In this document: one piece after another, positions 1-10,766 of the stretch
How the letters are laid out: every line of letters starts with the position of its first letter
How positions within the stretch are numbered: position 1 is the first letter of the stretch
Assembly: GCF_004210375.1 (NCBI RefSeq)
Contig: NC_134834.1
Coordinates: forward strand, 14,493,857 to 14,557,856
DNA from: Tachypleus tridentatus
Lineage: Eukaryota; Arthropoda; Merostomata; Xiphosura; Limulidae
Length of the DNA: 64,000 nt
Direction: 5' to 3'
Notes under the pieces: model-generated
Seen by the model: the letters and a program-made list of their open reading frames with translations, nothing else
Told to the model about the DNA's origin: nothing
Databases searched by the model: none
Position numbers and translations under genes: made by a program

Positions 1-1042
1 TTACTCGTGAAATACACTTTCGCTACAAAATGCTGTGAGCAGCAGTGGGATGCGAACCATGAACTCACTGATTCCCATTCCAAGCATAGCTTTATTGTAA
101 TTATTAAAAGAAAAGAGAAATAAACAATAGCGTCAATATACCAGTCTGTCTTCCCTGTAATATACACGATAGGCGATGCTGTCTGTTATTTTACTATATA
201 TGTTTTAGTATGAAGCCGTGCAATGGGGCTACCTGTGATCGAAGCTGTATCTTTAGTGTTGTAAGCACTCAAAGGGAGTGCAGGTATTACAAACATTTAC
301 GTTACTATTAACATTAAAAGGCGAAGGGCATAAGCTACACAGAAGAAGCAAGGTTATTCAGATACCTCTTCCTCCAGGCCTTACTTAATAGTTCCCATAT
401 TGTAACCTGTGATCTGGTTTTATTTAGTTCTCGGTGTGATGTTCGGAATCAAATATTTATGTCATTTCGTTATACATTCTAATACATGTTACCCGAACTG
501 CACATCGCGTCACGCTCACTGTGTAGCTTTTCGTTAAAACAAATAAACAATCTAACTCTGAACTCCGATACGAACACTTGCTGCATACATAGAAAGAGAT
601 TGTTGAGGTTTCTACTCTTGAAAACTTTGGAACTTCTGTTTTGCCGGATGTTAGCATATACTAAAGCTAAGCCTCGACGTGATTACTTACACAGTTTGCT
701 GCTGTGGTCAGTAGCATTTAGCTGTAACAACGAAAGGAGTTCGCGTGAATCAGAAGTTTCTACTGGCTGAAACTGACCACGTAACTTGCACTGTTTTATT
801 GTCCAGTTGAACTGAAAAGAAGTACAAAACAACTAGGATTGTATACTGTTACGTATTATAATTTATCTCGGGCGAGTCTACGATTTATTATGTTACATGC
901 GTTACGTATTATGATTTCAAATAATCAAAAATTTGAATTTAGAAGTTAATCTAATGTCCATATGTAATATATATTTATCAACAAGACTAGTACACAAAAT
1001 TTTCTCATATTTTGTATATTTTAATATACAAACAACAATACG
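1..1042. other. no recognised feature
   Basis: AT-rich single-copy-looking DNA. Short open frames near 457-770 occur on both strands with no domain, no splice context and no repeat similarity. I see nothing supportable here. Confidence 0.5.
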
Positions 1043-1320
1043 GCCCCGGCATGGCCAGATGGTTAAGGCACTCGACTCGTAATCTAAGGGTCGCGAGTTC
1101 GAATCCCCATCACACCAAACATGCTCGCCCTCCCAGCCGTGGGGGCGTTATAATGTGACGGTCAATCCCACTATTCGTTGGTAAAAGAGTAGCCCAAGAG
1201 TTGGCGGTGGGTGGTGATGACTAGCTGCCTTCCCTCTAGTCTTACACTGCTAAATTAGGGACGGCTAGCACAGATAGCCCTCGAGTAGCTTTGTGCGAAA
1301 TTCCAAAACAAACAAACAAA
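1043..1320 (+). repeat. SINE-A, full length
   Basis: tRNA-like head (GGCCCCGGCATGGCCAG, B-box GTTCGAATCCCC), a body containing CCCACTATTCGTTGGTAAAA and GGCGGTGGGTGGTGATGACT, the shared 3' segment AGATAGCCCTCGAGTAGC, and an AAAC-repeat tail. The head has the ACTCGA...CACACC variant, called head type 1 here. Confidence 0.95.
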
Positions 1321-1504
1321 CTCAAATAATTTAAAAAATTGTAAACGTAACGATCATCCGGGTTTTCAGACATATCAACGGTAAATATTTGGTTGGAAGC
1401 TAAATAACTAAGACTAACATGGAGGATGATTAAGCCACGCCACGAGTGACAAAACTTTAGTTGGATCAGTAACTTGATGTTTCACGAACACGCCAAAATA
1501 TCCA

Positions 1505-1809
1505 CATTGTATATGGTTGTTTGTTTGTTTGTTTTGAATTTCTCACAAAGCTACTCGAGAGCTATCTGTGCTAGCCGTCCTTAATTTAGCAGTGTAAGAC
1601 TAGAGGGAAGGCAGCTAGTCATCACCGCCCACCGCCAACTGTTGAGCTACTCTTTTACCAACGAATAGTGGGATTGACCGTAACATTATAACGCCCCCCA
1701 CGGCTGAAAGGGTGAGCATGTTTGGGGCGACCTGGATTCGAACCCGCGACCCTCGGATTACGAGTCGAACGCCTTAACACGCTTGGCCATGCCGGGCCCA
1801 TTGTATATG
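1505..1809 (-). repeat. SINE-A, full length, with target-site duplication
   Basis: Reverse-oriented SINE-A (about 1516-1798) with tail TTTG repeats at the left and the tRNA-like head at the right. An 11-bp direct repeat CATTGTATATG sits at 1505-1515 and 1799-1809, a clean target-site duplication. It forms an inverted pair with the copy at 1043-1320. Confidence 0.95.
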
Positions 1810-2082
1810 AATAAAAAACAAACCCACTCGGCTAACAGAAATTTTTCAGGGTGATTAGGTTTGCAAACTAACACGAAAAATGAAGAAAAATGTTGCTAGG
1901 GCTGATTACGTCGCGTGTTTACACTTGATTCGCCAGTGAAGAGGAAAAGCCTAACTTCCCAAAACATTCTAGTTATCGGATTTCTCTAGCTGTTTTTTCT
2001 TCTTCTTTTCACTTGTGTCTGATATAAGCGATTTTTATTTGATATGAAAGGAGGAAATTAGTAGAACGAATGCATTATTTAT

Positions 2083-2156
2083 GAGAGTGAGGGGAATCGA
2101 ACCCCTGATTTTGGCGTTGTAGATCCGTAGACATACCGCTGTACTAGCGGGGAGCG
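2083..2156 (-). repeat. SINE-B head only
   Basis: On the minus strand it reads as a tRNA-like head: CCCCGCTAGTACAGCGG, then ACAACGCC, then AGGGGTTCGATTCCCCT. It has no 3' tail. It could be mistaken for a tRNA gene, but the anticodon arm pairs poorly and the same head recurs attached to SINE tails elsewhere. Confidence 0.75.
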
Positions 2157-2566
2157 TTTATCCATTTATGAGAGATTAATTCTTCTGAAAACGCTAAAAA
2201 ACAACACTTTAGTTGTTCTGAGTTTGTCTGTAACGGAAGTTATGTTTGTGTGTGTGTGTTAATTATAAACTTGAGCCTTATTACTTGGATATTTTATCAT
2301 ATGTTTGAAACAATACCGAACTCGCACTAAACTTCACATAAAAAGCTAAATTAACCTCGTCTTCAGTAATTCAGTGAACACAAACAATTTGAGTTATCTA
2401 GTTAGCAGAAGTAGCCCTCAGCGTTCTACATTGAGTATATTTATGCATCACTGTTAATTTTGCTATAAGTGCATAAACTAAAAAAAGTACATCCATAATT
2501 AACGTTTTTGACAACTGACATACAAAGGTGACAATTTATCTCTATGTGTATCACCAAGCCGATGAC

Positions 2567-2690
2567 GAGTCCCCTGGTGGTTCAGCGACGAGTTAGTACG
2601 CTTATAACACTAAAAATTTAGTTTTGATACCCACTGCAAGCAGAGACAGATAGCCCATTGTATAGCTTTGTGCTTTGCAACAAACAAATA
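2567..2690 (+). repeat. SINE-C, diverged full length
   Basis: Head CCCCTGGTGGTTCAGCG, then ACACTAAAAA and GATACCC, followed by the tail ACAGATAGCCCATTGTATAG and CAAACAAATA. Confidence 0.8.
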
Positions 2691-2839
2691 ATGACGACTT
2701 CGGCCACCAGGGTCCACACTTAGGTTGTTTTTTTTTGTTTTGTTTTAAATATATTAACATAACATTTTCCAGGTTGCTGGAAGGTCTCACAACCAAAACA
2801 ACCAATACATACACTACTACATTCAGGGAATCGCTTATA

Positions 2840-2998
2840 TTCTATTCTATTCTATTATATTATATTACATTACATTACATTATATATTATATTATATTAT
2901 AATTACATTACATTACATAATATATTATATTATAATTACATTACATTACATAATATATTATATTATATTATATTATATTATATTATATATATTAGTAT
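2840..2998. repeat. AT-rich pentanucleotide microsatellite
   Basis: Runs of TTCTA, TATTA and CATTA pentamers. A longer unit ATTACATTACATTACATAAT recurs inside it, so the tract is a compound microsatellite with a second-order repeat. Confidence 0.9.
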
Positions 2999-3520
2999 AT
3001 AAGAAAATTTCATATAAATTGAGAAAAATGAAACATTCAAATTTGACTACCGAGTAAAAAAAAAAAGCTATACACCAACAAATTAAACAAACAAATCGGA
3101 GGAATATGCTGAAAATATTTTTTTCTGAGCTGGTTTTCATGGTGACGTTTTAATAAGCGCATAATTCAATATATAAAAGTTGTTCTACTGAAAAACAAAC
3201 TACAACGTCATTCAGAAATAATGAAGAAATTGCGTGATAAATTCAAAAGTGTTCTATTTAAAACTTGAAAACTCATTCTGAATTTGTCAGATATACGTTT
3301 GCCTCTACAAGAAAGCGTGATGCAGTACTATTTTTTATACGGTATAGTTATAAAATTTAAAATAGATTCTAACATCATCTTCTTTAAGGTTTTTTTTTCA
3401 CAAAATACTGATATCCCGGATAAGACTTGGCTAAAGCTGTGGGGGGGTCTCTTTATTCTTGTACATCTAGTTTTTAATTTTTAAATTTTAACCTAAAGTA
3501 CAACAAAATAATATTTCTTT
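2999..3520. other. no recognised feature
   Basis: AT-rich DNA. A short open frame at 3284-3484 has no protein-like character. Nothing else seen. Confidence 0.5.
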
Positions 3521-3774
3521 GCCCGGTATGGCTGGTGGGTTAAGGCGTTCGACTCGTAATCTAATGGTCGCGGGTTCGAATCCACCTCACACCAACATGC
3601 TCGCCCTTTCAGCCATGGGGGCGTTATAATGTGACGGTCAATCCCACTATTCGTTGGTACAAAAGTCACCCAAGAGTTGGCGGTGGATGGTGGTGATGAC
3701 TAGCTGCCTTCCCTTTAGTCTTACACTGTTAAATTAGCGATGGCTAGCGCGAAATTAAAAAACAAACAAACAAC
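3521..3774 (+). repeat. SINE-A with a 3' deletion
   Basis: Head GCCCGGTATGGCTGGTGGG and full body. The shared 3' segment (AGATAGCCC through GCTTTG) is missing: GGCTAGCGCGAAATT joins across it before the AAAC tail. This copy lost the part thought to be recognised by the LINE machinery, presumably after insertion. Confidence 0.9.
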
Positions 3775-4432
3775 AATTATTTCTCTAGTAATATATGTTT
3801 AGACACTAATTGGCGCCACCTGGATCTTCGTAAGAGATTTAACTGGCCTGCAGTTAATTATTCATATGTAAAATATAAAATAAGCAGTGTCATTTAGTTG
3901 GTATTCAGGTGATAATAATTAACATATATATCGTCAGCAGTTCTTTGATTGTTATCCAAACAAACACACACACGTGGACGTATAAAATAGTCTTAAGTAA
4001 GCAGGACAAGTTAAATAACATCCTTGTACATTGAACCAGCCTCGTACTAAAATACTTTTCTCTACTAAATAAGAGATAAAATGACGTCACAGCATTCATC
4101 CAATCACAGTAAACGTCCTTTGAAACAGCGATGTATCAATTATGTACGAAGGCCATACCGAGCGGCTTTTCTCTCTCGTTGGGATTGTTAACAATTCCCT
4201 GTGACTCATAATATCCTGTTTTGTATTCCACGGCCTTATGTATTTCCTTATTTCTACTTATCTTAGTTTGTAAGAATCTGAAAAAAAAAAAAAAAAAGTT
4301 ATAAAGACGTACGCATTAGCAATTGAAATGCCACAATATACATAACATGACTGCATAGTTTTCCAATATAATACACCTCATCTGTCATTCATATACGTCG
4401 GTAAAAGTGATAAATAGTAATAAAATGCATCT
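3775..4432. other. no recognised gene; one CRE-like palindrome
   Basis: Mostly featureless. TGACGTCA, the consensus cAMP-response element, occurs at about 4083. A short A tract lies at about 4280-4297. Neither is tied to a visible gene. Confidence 0.3.
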
Positions 4433-4558
4433 CTGCCCTCTGGTGGCTCAGTGGAAAGTCTGAGGGCTTGTAACGCTAAAAATTATTTTTTCGATACCCG
4501 CGTCTGGTTTGAGATTAAACAGCTCATTTGAATGGCTTTCTGCACAATAACAAGTAAA
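4433..4558 (+). repeat. SINE-C, decayed
   Basis: Head GCCCTCTGGTGGCTCAGTGG and GTAACGCTAAAAA are clear. The 3' half is eroded but keeps a trace of the tail. Confidence 0.65.
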
Positions 4559-4835
4559 CAAAGCTAAGAAAATTAAATGTTTTAAAGTTTAAAGTAATGC
4601 CTCCTGCGTCCCTGTGAAAAGTGCGGATTATTTTAATAACTCTCTACTCTGTTCGCGACAAAAGAATTTACGAGCACGCCCCTATAACACACTAATTTTG
4701 CACAAATCTAAAGAATATACAGATGAAAGGGTGAGTAACAAAGCGTAACACGTGCTTCTCGCAATATTTGCAACCGGACTGTTTCGCAGTTGCCAGAGAT
4801 GAAACAAATACTGTATTTATTTACAGAAACGCTCC

Positions 4836-4960
4836 ACCCCCCGCTAGTACAGCAATATGTTTACGGATTTACAACGCAAAATCAGGGGTTCGATTCCCCT
4901 CGGTGGGCTGAGCAGCTAGCCCTTTGTGGCTTTGGTATACGAAAAACACACGCAAACACA
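4836..4960 (+). repeat. SINE-B, full length
   Basis: CCCCCCGCTAGTACAGC head, B-box GGTTCGATTCCCC, GGTGGGCT, tail TAGCCCTTTGTGGCTTTG followed by an ACAC-rich end. Confidence 0.88.
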
Positions 4961-4971
4961 CTATAATTTAG

Positions 4972-5244
4972 GGCCCGGCATGGCCAAGCGTGTTAAGGCG
5001 TGCGACTTGTAATCTGAGGGTCGCGGGTTCGCATCCCCGTCGCGCCAATCATGCTCGCCCTTTCAGCCGTGGGGGCGTTATAATTTACGGTCAATCCCAC
5101 TATTCGTTGGTAAAAGAGTAGCCCAAGAGTTGGCGGTGGGTGGTGATGACCGGGCCTTCCCTCTAGTCTTACACTGCTAAATTAGGGACGGCTAGCAAAG
5201 ATAGCCCTCGAGTAGCTTTGTGCGAAATTCAAAAACAAACAAAC
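4972..5244 (+). repeat. SINE-A, head type 2, with private body variants
   Basis: Head GGGCCCGGCATGGCCAAGCG with the GCGTGCGA...CGCGCC variant (head type 2). The body has TAATTTACGG where most copies read TAATGTGACGG, and GATGACCGGGCC where the rest read GATGACTAGCTGCC. Both variants recur only in the neighbouring inverted copy at 5401-5674. Confidence 0.95.
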
Positions 5245-5390
5245 CATTTTTTTAAGGGTTTCCATTATGATACTGCAGACGACCATTTATTCAACGTGGA
5301 GAAACAGTCTGTGAAATCGTAACGGTATCTGAGATCGCATTTCTCACGGAGAACTAAGTTATTTGTTTCTATTTCTATACGTACGTGAGA

Positions 5391-5684
5391 GGTTTCGTCG
5401 ATTTGGTTTGGTTTGAATTTCGCACAAAGCTACACGAGGGCTATCTGCGCTAGCCGTCCCTAATTTAGCAGTGTAAGACTAGAGGGAAGGCCCGGTCATC
5501 ACCACCCACCGCCAACTCTTGGGCTACTCTTTCACCAACGAATAGTGGGATTGACCGTAAATTATAACGCCCTCACGGCTCAAAGGGCGAGCATGTTAGG
5601 TGTGACGGAGATTCGAACCCGCGACTCTCGGATTACGAGTCGAGTGCTTTAGCCACCTGGCCATGCCGAGCCACGGTTTCGTCG
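5391..5684 (-). repeat. SINE-A, head type 1, with target-site duplication
   Basis: Reverse-oriented SINE-A at 5401-5674 flanked by the 10-bp direct repeat GGTTTCGTCG (5391-5400 and 5675-5684). Its head is the ACTCGA...CACACC type, unlike its inverted neighbour at 4972-5244, yet it shares that copy's two private body variants. Confidence 0.95.
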
Positions 5685-6015
5685 GAGATGCGTCTACGAA
5701 AACGTCTGTTTTTAATAACGTTAATAATAATAAATAATTCATATTAAAAACAATAAATTCGGTAATTATCATTTGCATTTAATATATCAATTACAAGAAT
5801 CGATGAAAAACATTCAGGGCTAGAAGTTACGGTACGCGCCTTGTTTAGAGATATGTCAACAAGCACTTGAGCCACCTAGTGAGAGTTTAGCTGCAGAAAA
5901 ACAACTTCATTGTAGAACAACAGCAGAATATAATTTTGTTTCAATCAGTTAATTCAAACCAAATATCCATTTCATGTAACTAGTGGTTCACACTTCTAAA
6001 AGTAAAAAAGATGTA

Positions 6016-6272
6016 GGTTTGTTTGTGGGTTTAAAGCAAAACTACCCCAAGACCTAGATGTGCTAACCGTTCCTTATTTTGAAGTGATGGACGAGAAGGA
6101 AGACAGCTAGTCACCACCAGCCGCCCTCAGTTCTTGGGCTACTCTTAACAAACGAATACTGGAATTCACAATAACACTATAAAGCCCTTACGGCTGAAAG
6201 AGCAAGTGTGTCGCGAGGTAGGTTTCAAACCACGACTCACTGATTGTGTGTTGCCACCACTATGCCAGGCCA
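6016..6272 (-). repeat. SINE-A, ancient decayed copy
   Basis: The body order is preserved (CTAGTCACCACC, GGGCTACTCTT, ACGAATACTGG, CGGCTGAAAG, CCAGGCCA) but with many substitutions and indels, so this is an old insertion or an older subfamily. Confidence 0.8.
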
Positions 6273-6335
6273 AAGACACGTGAATCTTATAAATATTGCA
6301 AGTTCGTTTAGACATTAAACAATAATATACATTTA

Positions 6336-6592
6336 TTGTTTGTTTTTAAATTTCGCGCAAAGCTACTCGAGGGCTATCTGCGCTAGCCATCCCTCATTTA
6401 ACAGTGTAAGACTAGAGGGAAGGCATCTAGTCATCACCACCCACCGCCAACTCTTTTACCAACGAATAGTGGGATTGACCGTCACATTATAACGCCCCCA
6501 CGGTAAAAGGGGGCGAGCATGTTTGGCGCGACGGGGATTCGAACCCGCGACCCTGATATTACGAGTGGAGTTTCTTAATCCACCTGGCCATG
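6336..6592 (-). repeat. SINE-A, head end truncated
   Basis: Reverse-oriented tail, shared 3' segment and body are intact. A short body deletion joins GCCAACTC to TTTTACC. The sequence stops within the head at CCACCTGGCCATG. Confidence 0.92.
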
Positions 6593-7875
6593 TAATTTGT
6601 TAAGCACCGATATTATTGTTTTTATTTACGTATAATTTTAACAATAGTAATAATAATAGTAATAATTACTAGACAAGTAATTTCCCTTCACATTCATTGC
6701 CCTGAAAGACGACATTGGTCATTATCGTATATACACATCTCCTGAAAGCTGCACGTGGGAGTATTAAGGTTAAAGGGTCTAATAAGTAAAGAGCCCTCTA
6801 TCGGAAAATGCAGATACTAAAAAACGCGTCTCTCCTCTAGGCTCTAAGACGTCACATAACACCCCTCTTGACTAAACGGATCTTCGTGCGAGATGAATAC
6901 TGTTAAAATCGTAATCCCACGTACTGACACGAGGCTAATTAATTTAAAACGTGTATAGCAAGTGTGTTTTTCTTTGCCAGTTTTTATACTTGTATATAAA
7001 CAGTCCCTATCGTCTTCCACCACAAGTACATTATTCCACACACACACACTAAATGAAAGTTCGAGTTGGGTGGAAGTTAACCGGGACGCGGGAAGGGAAG
7101 CGCTGTTTCGCCCCTCTTCGTTGAAGATACATTATTTCATCCTAAGGATTTCACAAAATTCACTGCCCATAAATTCAAATCTGTTTGTATATTTATATAC
7201 AAACGTGTTATATTTCTCAACATCCACCGTGTAGTTTTCAAAGCATGAACCGCCATGATACAACGGATCCATTTTTTGTTTTCTTGTTGAGAGTTTCAGA
7301 CGACGTTGTTGCGTTAGTGGTTCGTGGAGTTAAACGAACGAAGGCTAAATTATATTTATTTATTTATTTTTTTTTGGGGGGGAATAAGAGAACATTGATA
7401 CGAATCACACTTACGCAAGGCACATACTTAATAGGCCTAAAACTCTCTCTTCTAAATAGCTAATAACAATAGTTTTGTTATTTTTTATGGGAAATGTTCC
7501 ATTTTTTCCATCTACGATGTTAAACTAAATACAAAGAGGAAATAATTGTAAATTTTGTAATTTTCATACAAAACTCGAAGTTTTAAATTAATTTTCAATT
7601 TGGAGATTTGTTTCTAATTACTTTTATGAAAGCTGCATGTTTGTACTCTCTTATTGAAACATTTATTTTCCAACATGCATGTCTCCCAACGGAATATTTT
7701 CACATTATATTAACAGTACTGAAAGGAAGACCATGTTTGGCACAAGGAAAAATAAAATATTTGTTAGATATTTCAACCGTCTACTTTCGGTAACACGGTT
7801 ACCATCATCGGAGCTGGTATTAATATATTAGCCTGAAAAAAAATATTATCTTCATTTTTTTATTATTATTATCCA
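6593..7875. other. no recognised feature
   Basis: About 1.3 kb without a repeat I recognise. Overlapping short frames around 6844-7463 have no conserved domain or splice context. There is a poly-T/poly-G tract at about 7360-7382. Confidence 0.45.
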
Positions 7876-8286
7876 AACTTGACTAAGAACTAACACAAGG
7901 AAACCCTCAATAACTGCGGCTGTAATGAGATCTCAAATTGGCCAATAGATGGAGCTATGAGCTAAAAGTTTGTACTTGAAAAAAAATAACCACAAAGAAC
8001 AACTCAGATCCATTTTATGAGCTTCTATGCCGCGGCTAAAAATCAGCACGTGTTTCATTTGTTTTAAATTTCGCACCATCCGTGCTAGCTGTCCCTAATC
8101 TAGCAGATAGACTAGGGAGAAAGGAGCTATTCAATACCACACATCGCCAACTCTTGGGCTACTCTTTTACTAACAAATAGTGGGATTGACCACCACAATG
8201 TAATACACCCGTAGTCTATGTGGGGACGGGGATTTGAGCCCGCAGGTTGCAGGTCGAACGTCATAGCCATCAGGTTACGCCAAACT
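7876..8286 (-). repeat. older dispersed repeat ending in a SINE-A-like element
   Basis: The 8057-8286 part is a diverged SINE-A relative on the minus strand. It keeps GGGCTACTCTTTTAC and AGTGGGATTGACC but has a different tRNA-like head. The 7876-8056 part aligns by eye with 31031-31200 (shared GGCTGTAATGAGATC, CAAATTGGC, GTTTGTACTTG / ATTTGTACTTG), so the whole block is paralogous to 31031-31424. Confidence 0.65.
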
Positions 8287-8350
8287 AAAACGTGTCAAAT
8301 TCAAACATTTGGCGTTTAAAGTTCTATTATTACTAACATTTAACTTTTGT

Positions 8351-8485
8351 TTAACACTCCTACGAAAAGTGGGGCCTAACAGGCCCCAGAACAACTTGAA
8401 AGGTTATTAATATTAGGCTAATACTTTTGTATTTAAATGAAATTGCCATTTAAATCCATTAATGAATGGATTAACGAGATTCCCA

Positions 8486-8520
<35 letters not shown>

Positions 8521-8575
8521 GGGGAACGGGCTTAAAGAAATCAGGACTAGAAACGTCTTTTCGTAGGAGTGTTAA
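8351..8575. mobile_element. piggyBac-type MITE (TTAA-flanked, terminal inverted repeats)
   Basis: A perfect 19-bp inverted repeat begins at 8351 (TTAACACTCCTACGAAAAG) and closes at 8557-8575 (CTTTTCGTAGGAGTGTTAA). Read as TTAA target duplications flanking 15-bp terminal inverted repeats that start CACTCC, it has the hallmark of the piggyBac superfamily. About 217 bp lie between the TTAAs and there is no transposase, so it is non-autonomous. A short hairpin (GGGGCCT, AAC, AGGCCCC) follows the left repeat. The right half carries a 28S rRNA fragment. The superfamily is inferred from the TTAA flanks and repeat ends only. A simple foldback element is the alternative. Confidence 0.7.
8462..8532 (+). 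pseudogene. 28S rRNA fragment inside the MITE
   Basis: The segment begins ATGAATGGATTAACGAG, passes through CCCACTGTCCCTATC and TAGCGAAACCACAGCC, and ends GGGAACGGGCTT. It matches the highly conserved core of nuclear large-subunit rRNA just downstream of the R2 insertion site, with about one difference from the arthropod sequence as I remember it (AGGGG for AAGGG). Weak similarity may continue to about 8545. It is a captured fragment of about 71 bp, not a gene, and lies wholly between the two terminal inverted repeats. Confidence 0.88.
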
Positions 8576-9044
8576 TACTTGAAGTTCTACTGTTATTAAC
8601 AACTGACCTTTGTCTAACAGTCAGTTTAAACTTCTGCTACTACTAACATTTGACCTTTGATTATTAATATTAATCACTCAAAAGTGTAACGAAGGGTGCT
8701 GACCCCTGAAAAAAATGTAGACATATCGATCACATATTATTTTTCAGTTTTTAAATATAATAAACACGTTTTATATCATTTAATGAAAAACTTCTATAAA
8801 CATTATTACATTCGATTTGTTTTAATAAATATTTTATTAAATATTTAGTTACACTTCAGCCATTTAATTTTTTTGCCCTCGAGTTCAAAAACCTGGCAAT
8901 GCCACTGTAATCACCACTTCGTGTGTTTGCAAATTTTCTTTTTAGTTCGAGGATCGAAACGTTCAATGAGACAGATGTTTGCTCTCATGTTGCACTCTTG
9001 TGTTAAACCCAAGTGTATATACACCAATCTTAATTACGATGACC

Positions 9045-9346
9045 GTACCCTGGCCCGGCATGGCCAAGTGGGTTAAGGCGTGCGACTCGTAATCTGAGGG
9101 TCGCGGGTTCGAATCCTGTTCACACCAAACATGCTCGCCCTTTTAGGCATGGTGGCGTTGTAATGTGACGGTCAATCTCACTATTCGTTGGTAAAAGAGT
9201 AGCCCAAGAGTTGTCGGTGGGTGGTGATGACTAGCTGCCTTCCCTCTAGTCTTACACTGCTAAATTAGGGATGGCTAGCGCAGATAGCCCTCGTGTAGCT
9301 TTGCGCGAAATTCCAGAAACATAAAACAAACAAATGGCAGTACCCT
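9045..9346 (+). repeat. SINE-A, full length
   Basis: SINE-A at 9052-9339 with head GGCCCGGCATGGCCAAGTGG and an AAAC tail. A possible 7-bp target duplication GTACCCT lies at 9045-9051 and 9340-9346. Confidence 0.93.
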
Positions 9347-10766
9347 ACCAATGTCTACTTTAGTGGATAACACGCCAACGTGCCGATGAAAACTATTAAT
9401 TAGGCCTAAGATTTGATTCTCGACCTACTTTAAGCCTACTTTAAATAAAGTAAATGCGCATCACTTCATCAAAACTGTTATCCTTGTGTTTATGACATCT
9501 AGTGTTTCATACAGTATTTAATACCACCTGTAAGATGTAACACGTCGATAATGTAAAAGCCCAGATGTAATTATAATCCACAAGTAAAATTAGCTTGTAT
9601 TTTGAAAATTGAAGTTACATACTGAAACCGTATAGTGATTTGTGACTTAAGTTGCTTGTGGTGTAAGATGGAATATGTATAATTTTCTCCGAAGATATTT
9701 CAAAATATTGGTGTTTTTAAAGTGGGGGTGGTCCGTACCGTTGTGGGGGGGATGATACTGCGGCATATGGGAAAATAAAAAATAATTAATAAACAGTATT
9801 ATACTGCTACCAAACAACCTACCTTCCCTCTTTATTTTTGCATTAAAATACCTTTAGTGTATCTGAAGTTATATCGATGGTGTTTAACTATTGTACTTTC
9901 GGCCACTGCCCTAACCTCCGGAAACACCAACCCACCCAGTCCCTAATGACTACATACCAGCTTCCTTTTCAAAACACTAATTTAATACTGTAACTGGCAA
10001 GCTAGTTGCTTTACCACTATTTCATCGCACTTTATGAGAGAATGTAATTTAATTTCACAAACTCATTTTAATATGTTGACAAAGAGCAACATGAATGAGA
10101 TTTGCGAACTTTGAAAGCTTGACCACATCGAGTAGAAAAACAATCTCTGAACCGGAAATCCGCTGTTTTACCATTACACTAACGATTATACTTGCTACAA
10201 TTAAAGGGTCTAAATTCAAAATTTATGCTTTTAAATTACACACAACTTACATCTTACAGTTAAGAAACGACTAAATTTCATAATCAAAAACATAACTAAT
10301 TCTTTTAATATAGATATTAACTAATTTTATTAACATTAGGACTGCTGCACTTTACCGTTGCAACCTCTCGCTACTTCAAACAGTCAGTTAAGCCTATCTC
10401 CTATGACGTCTATGGTGGGCCTAAAGATGTAACGTTTATCCTAAAATTGGAACTTTAGTCTTAGCAGTACTTATAGCAATAAAACTTAAGTGTTCACTCC
10501 TAACTAATCAAATTATAACATGATAACAGGTACTTTGAACCTAAACAGCAACAGAAAATAAAAATCCAATATGACGGATACATCCGCCCTCTAAAGTGTG
10601 TGCAGTCTAGCGTAAAAAATGAAATATTAATGCTCAGTAATGATAAATAGTCTTAAACTTAGATCTTTTGGTAGATACTTTGTGGTTGTATTTTTTCATT
10701 AAGTTTTGAATAAATACGATTCTTTTGCTTCTTTTTATAACAACAACTCGAATAAAGGTGCTGGAC
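9347..10766. other. no recognised feature
   Basis: About 1.4 kb of AT-rich DNA without SINE, minisatellite or convincing open frame. A GT/G-rich patch lies at about 9720-9755. Confidence 0.45.

Larger units (their letters stand above)
8316..8670. repeat. degenerate tandem repeat interrupted by a transposon
   Basis: Three diverged units of the type AAGTTCTAxTxxTACTAACA followed by TTTAACTTTTGTTTAAC are seen near 8316-8352, 8581-8620 and 8628-8670. The TTAA-flanked element at 8351-8575 inserted into the first unit. Confidence 0.5.

Noticed and set aside
1043..1120. tRNA genes (threonine-like cloverleaf heads) at this and about 50 other places
   Set aside because: Each head continues into SINE body and tail, often with target-site duplications. 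The anticodon and acceptor stems are imperfect. They are SINE promoters, not tRNA genes.
8462..8532. Functional rRNA gene or mitochondrial insertion
   Set aside because: Only about 71 bp of 28S is present, bounded by transposon-like inverted repeats. The sequence is nuclear large-subunit rRNA, not mitochondrial 16S.
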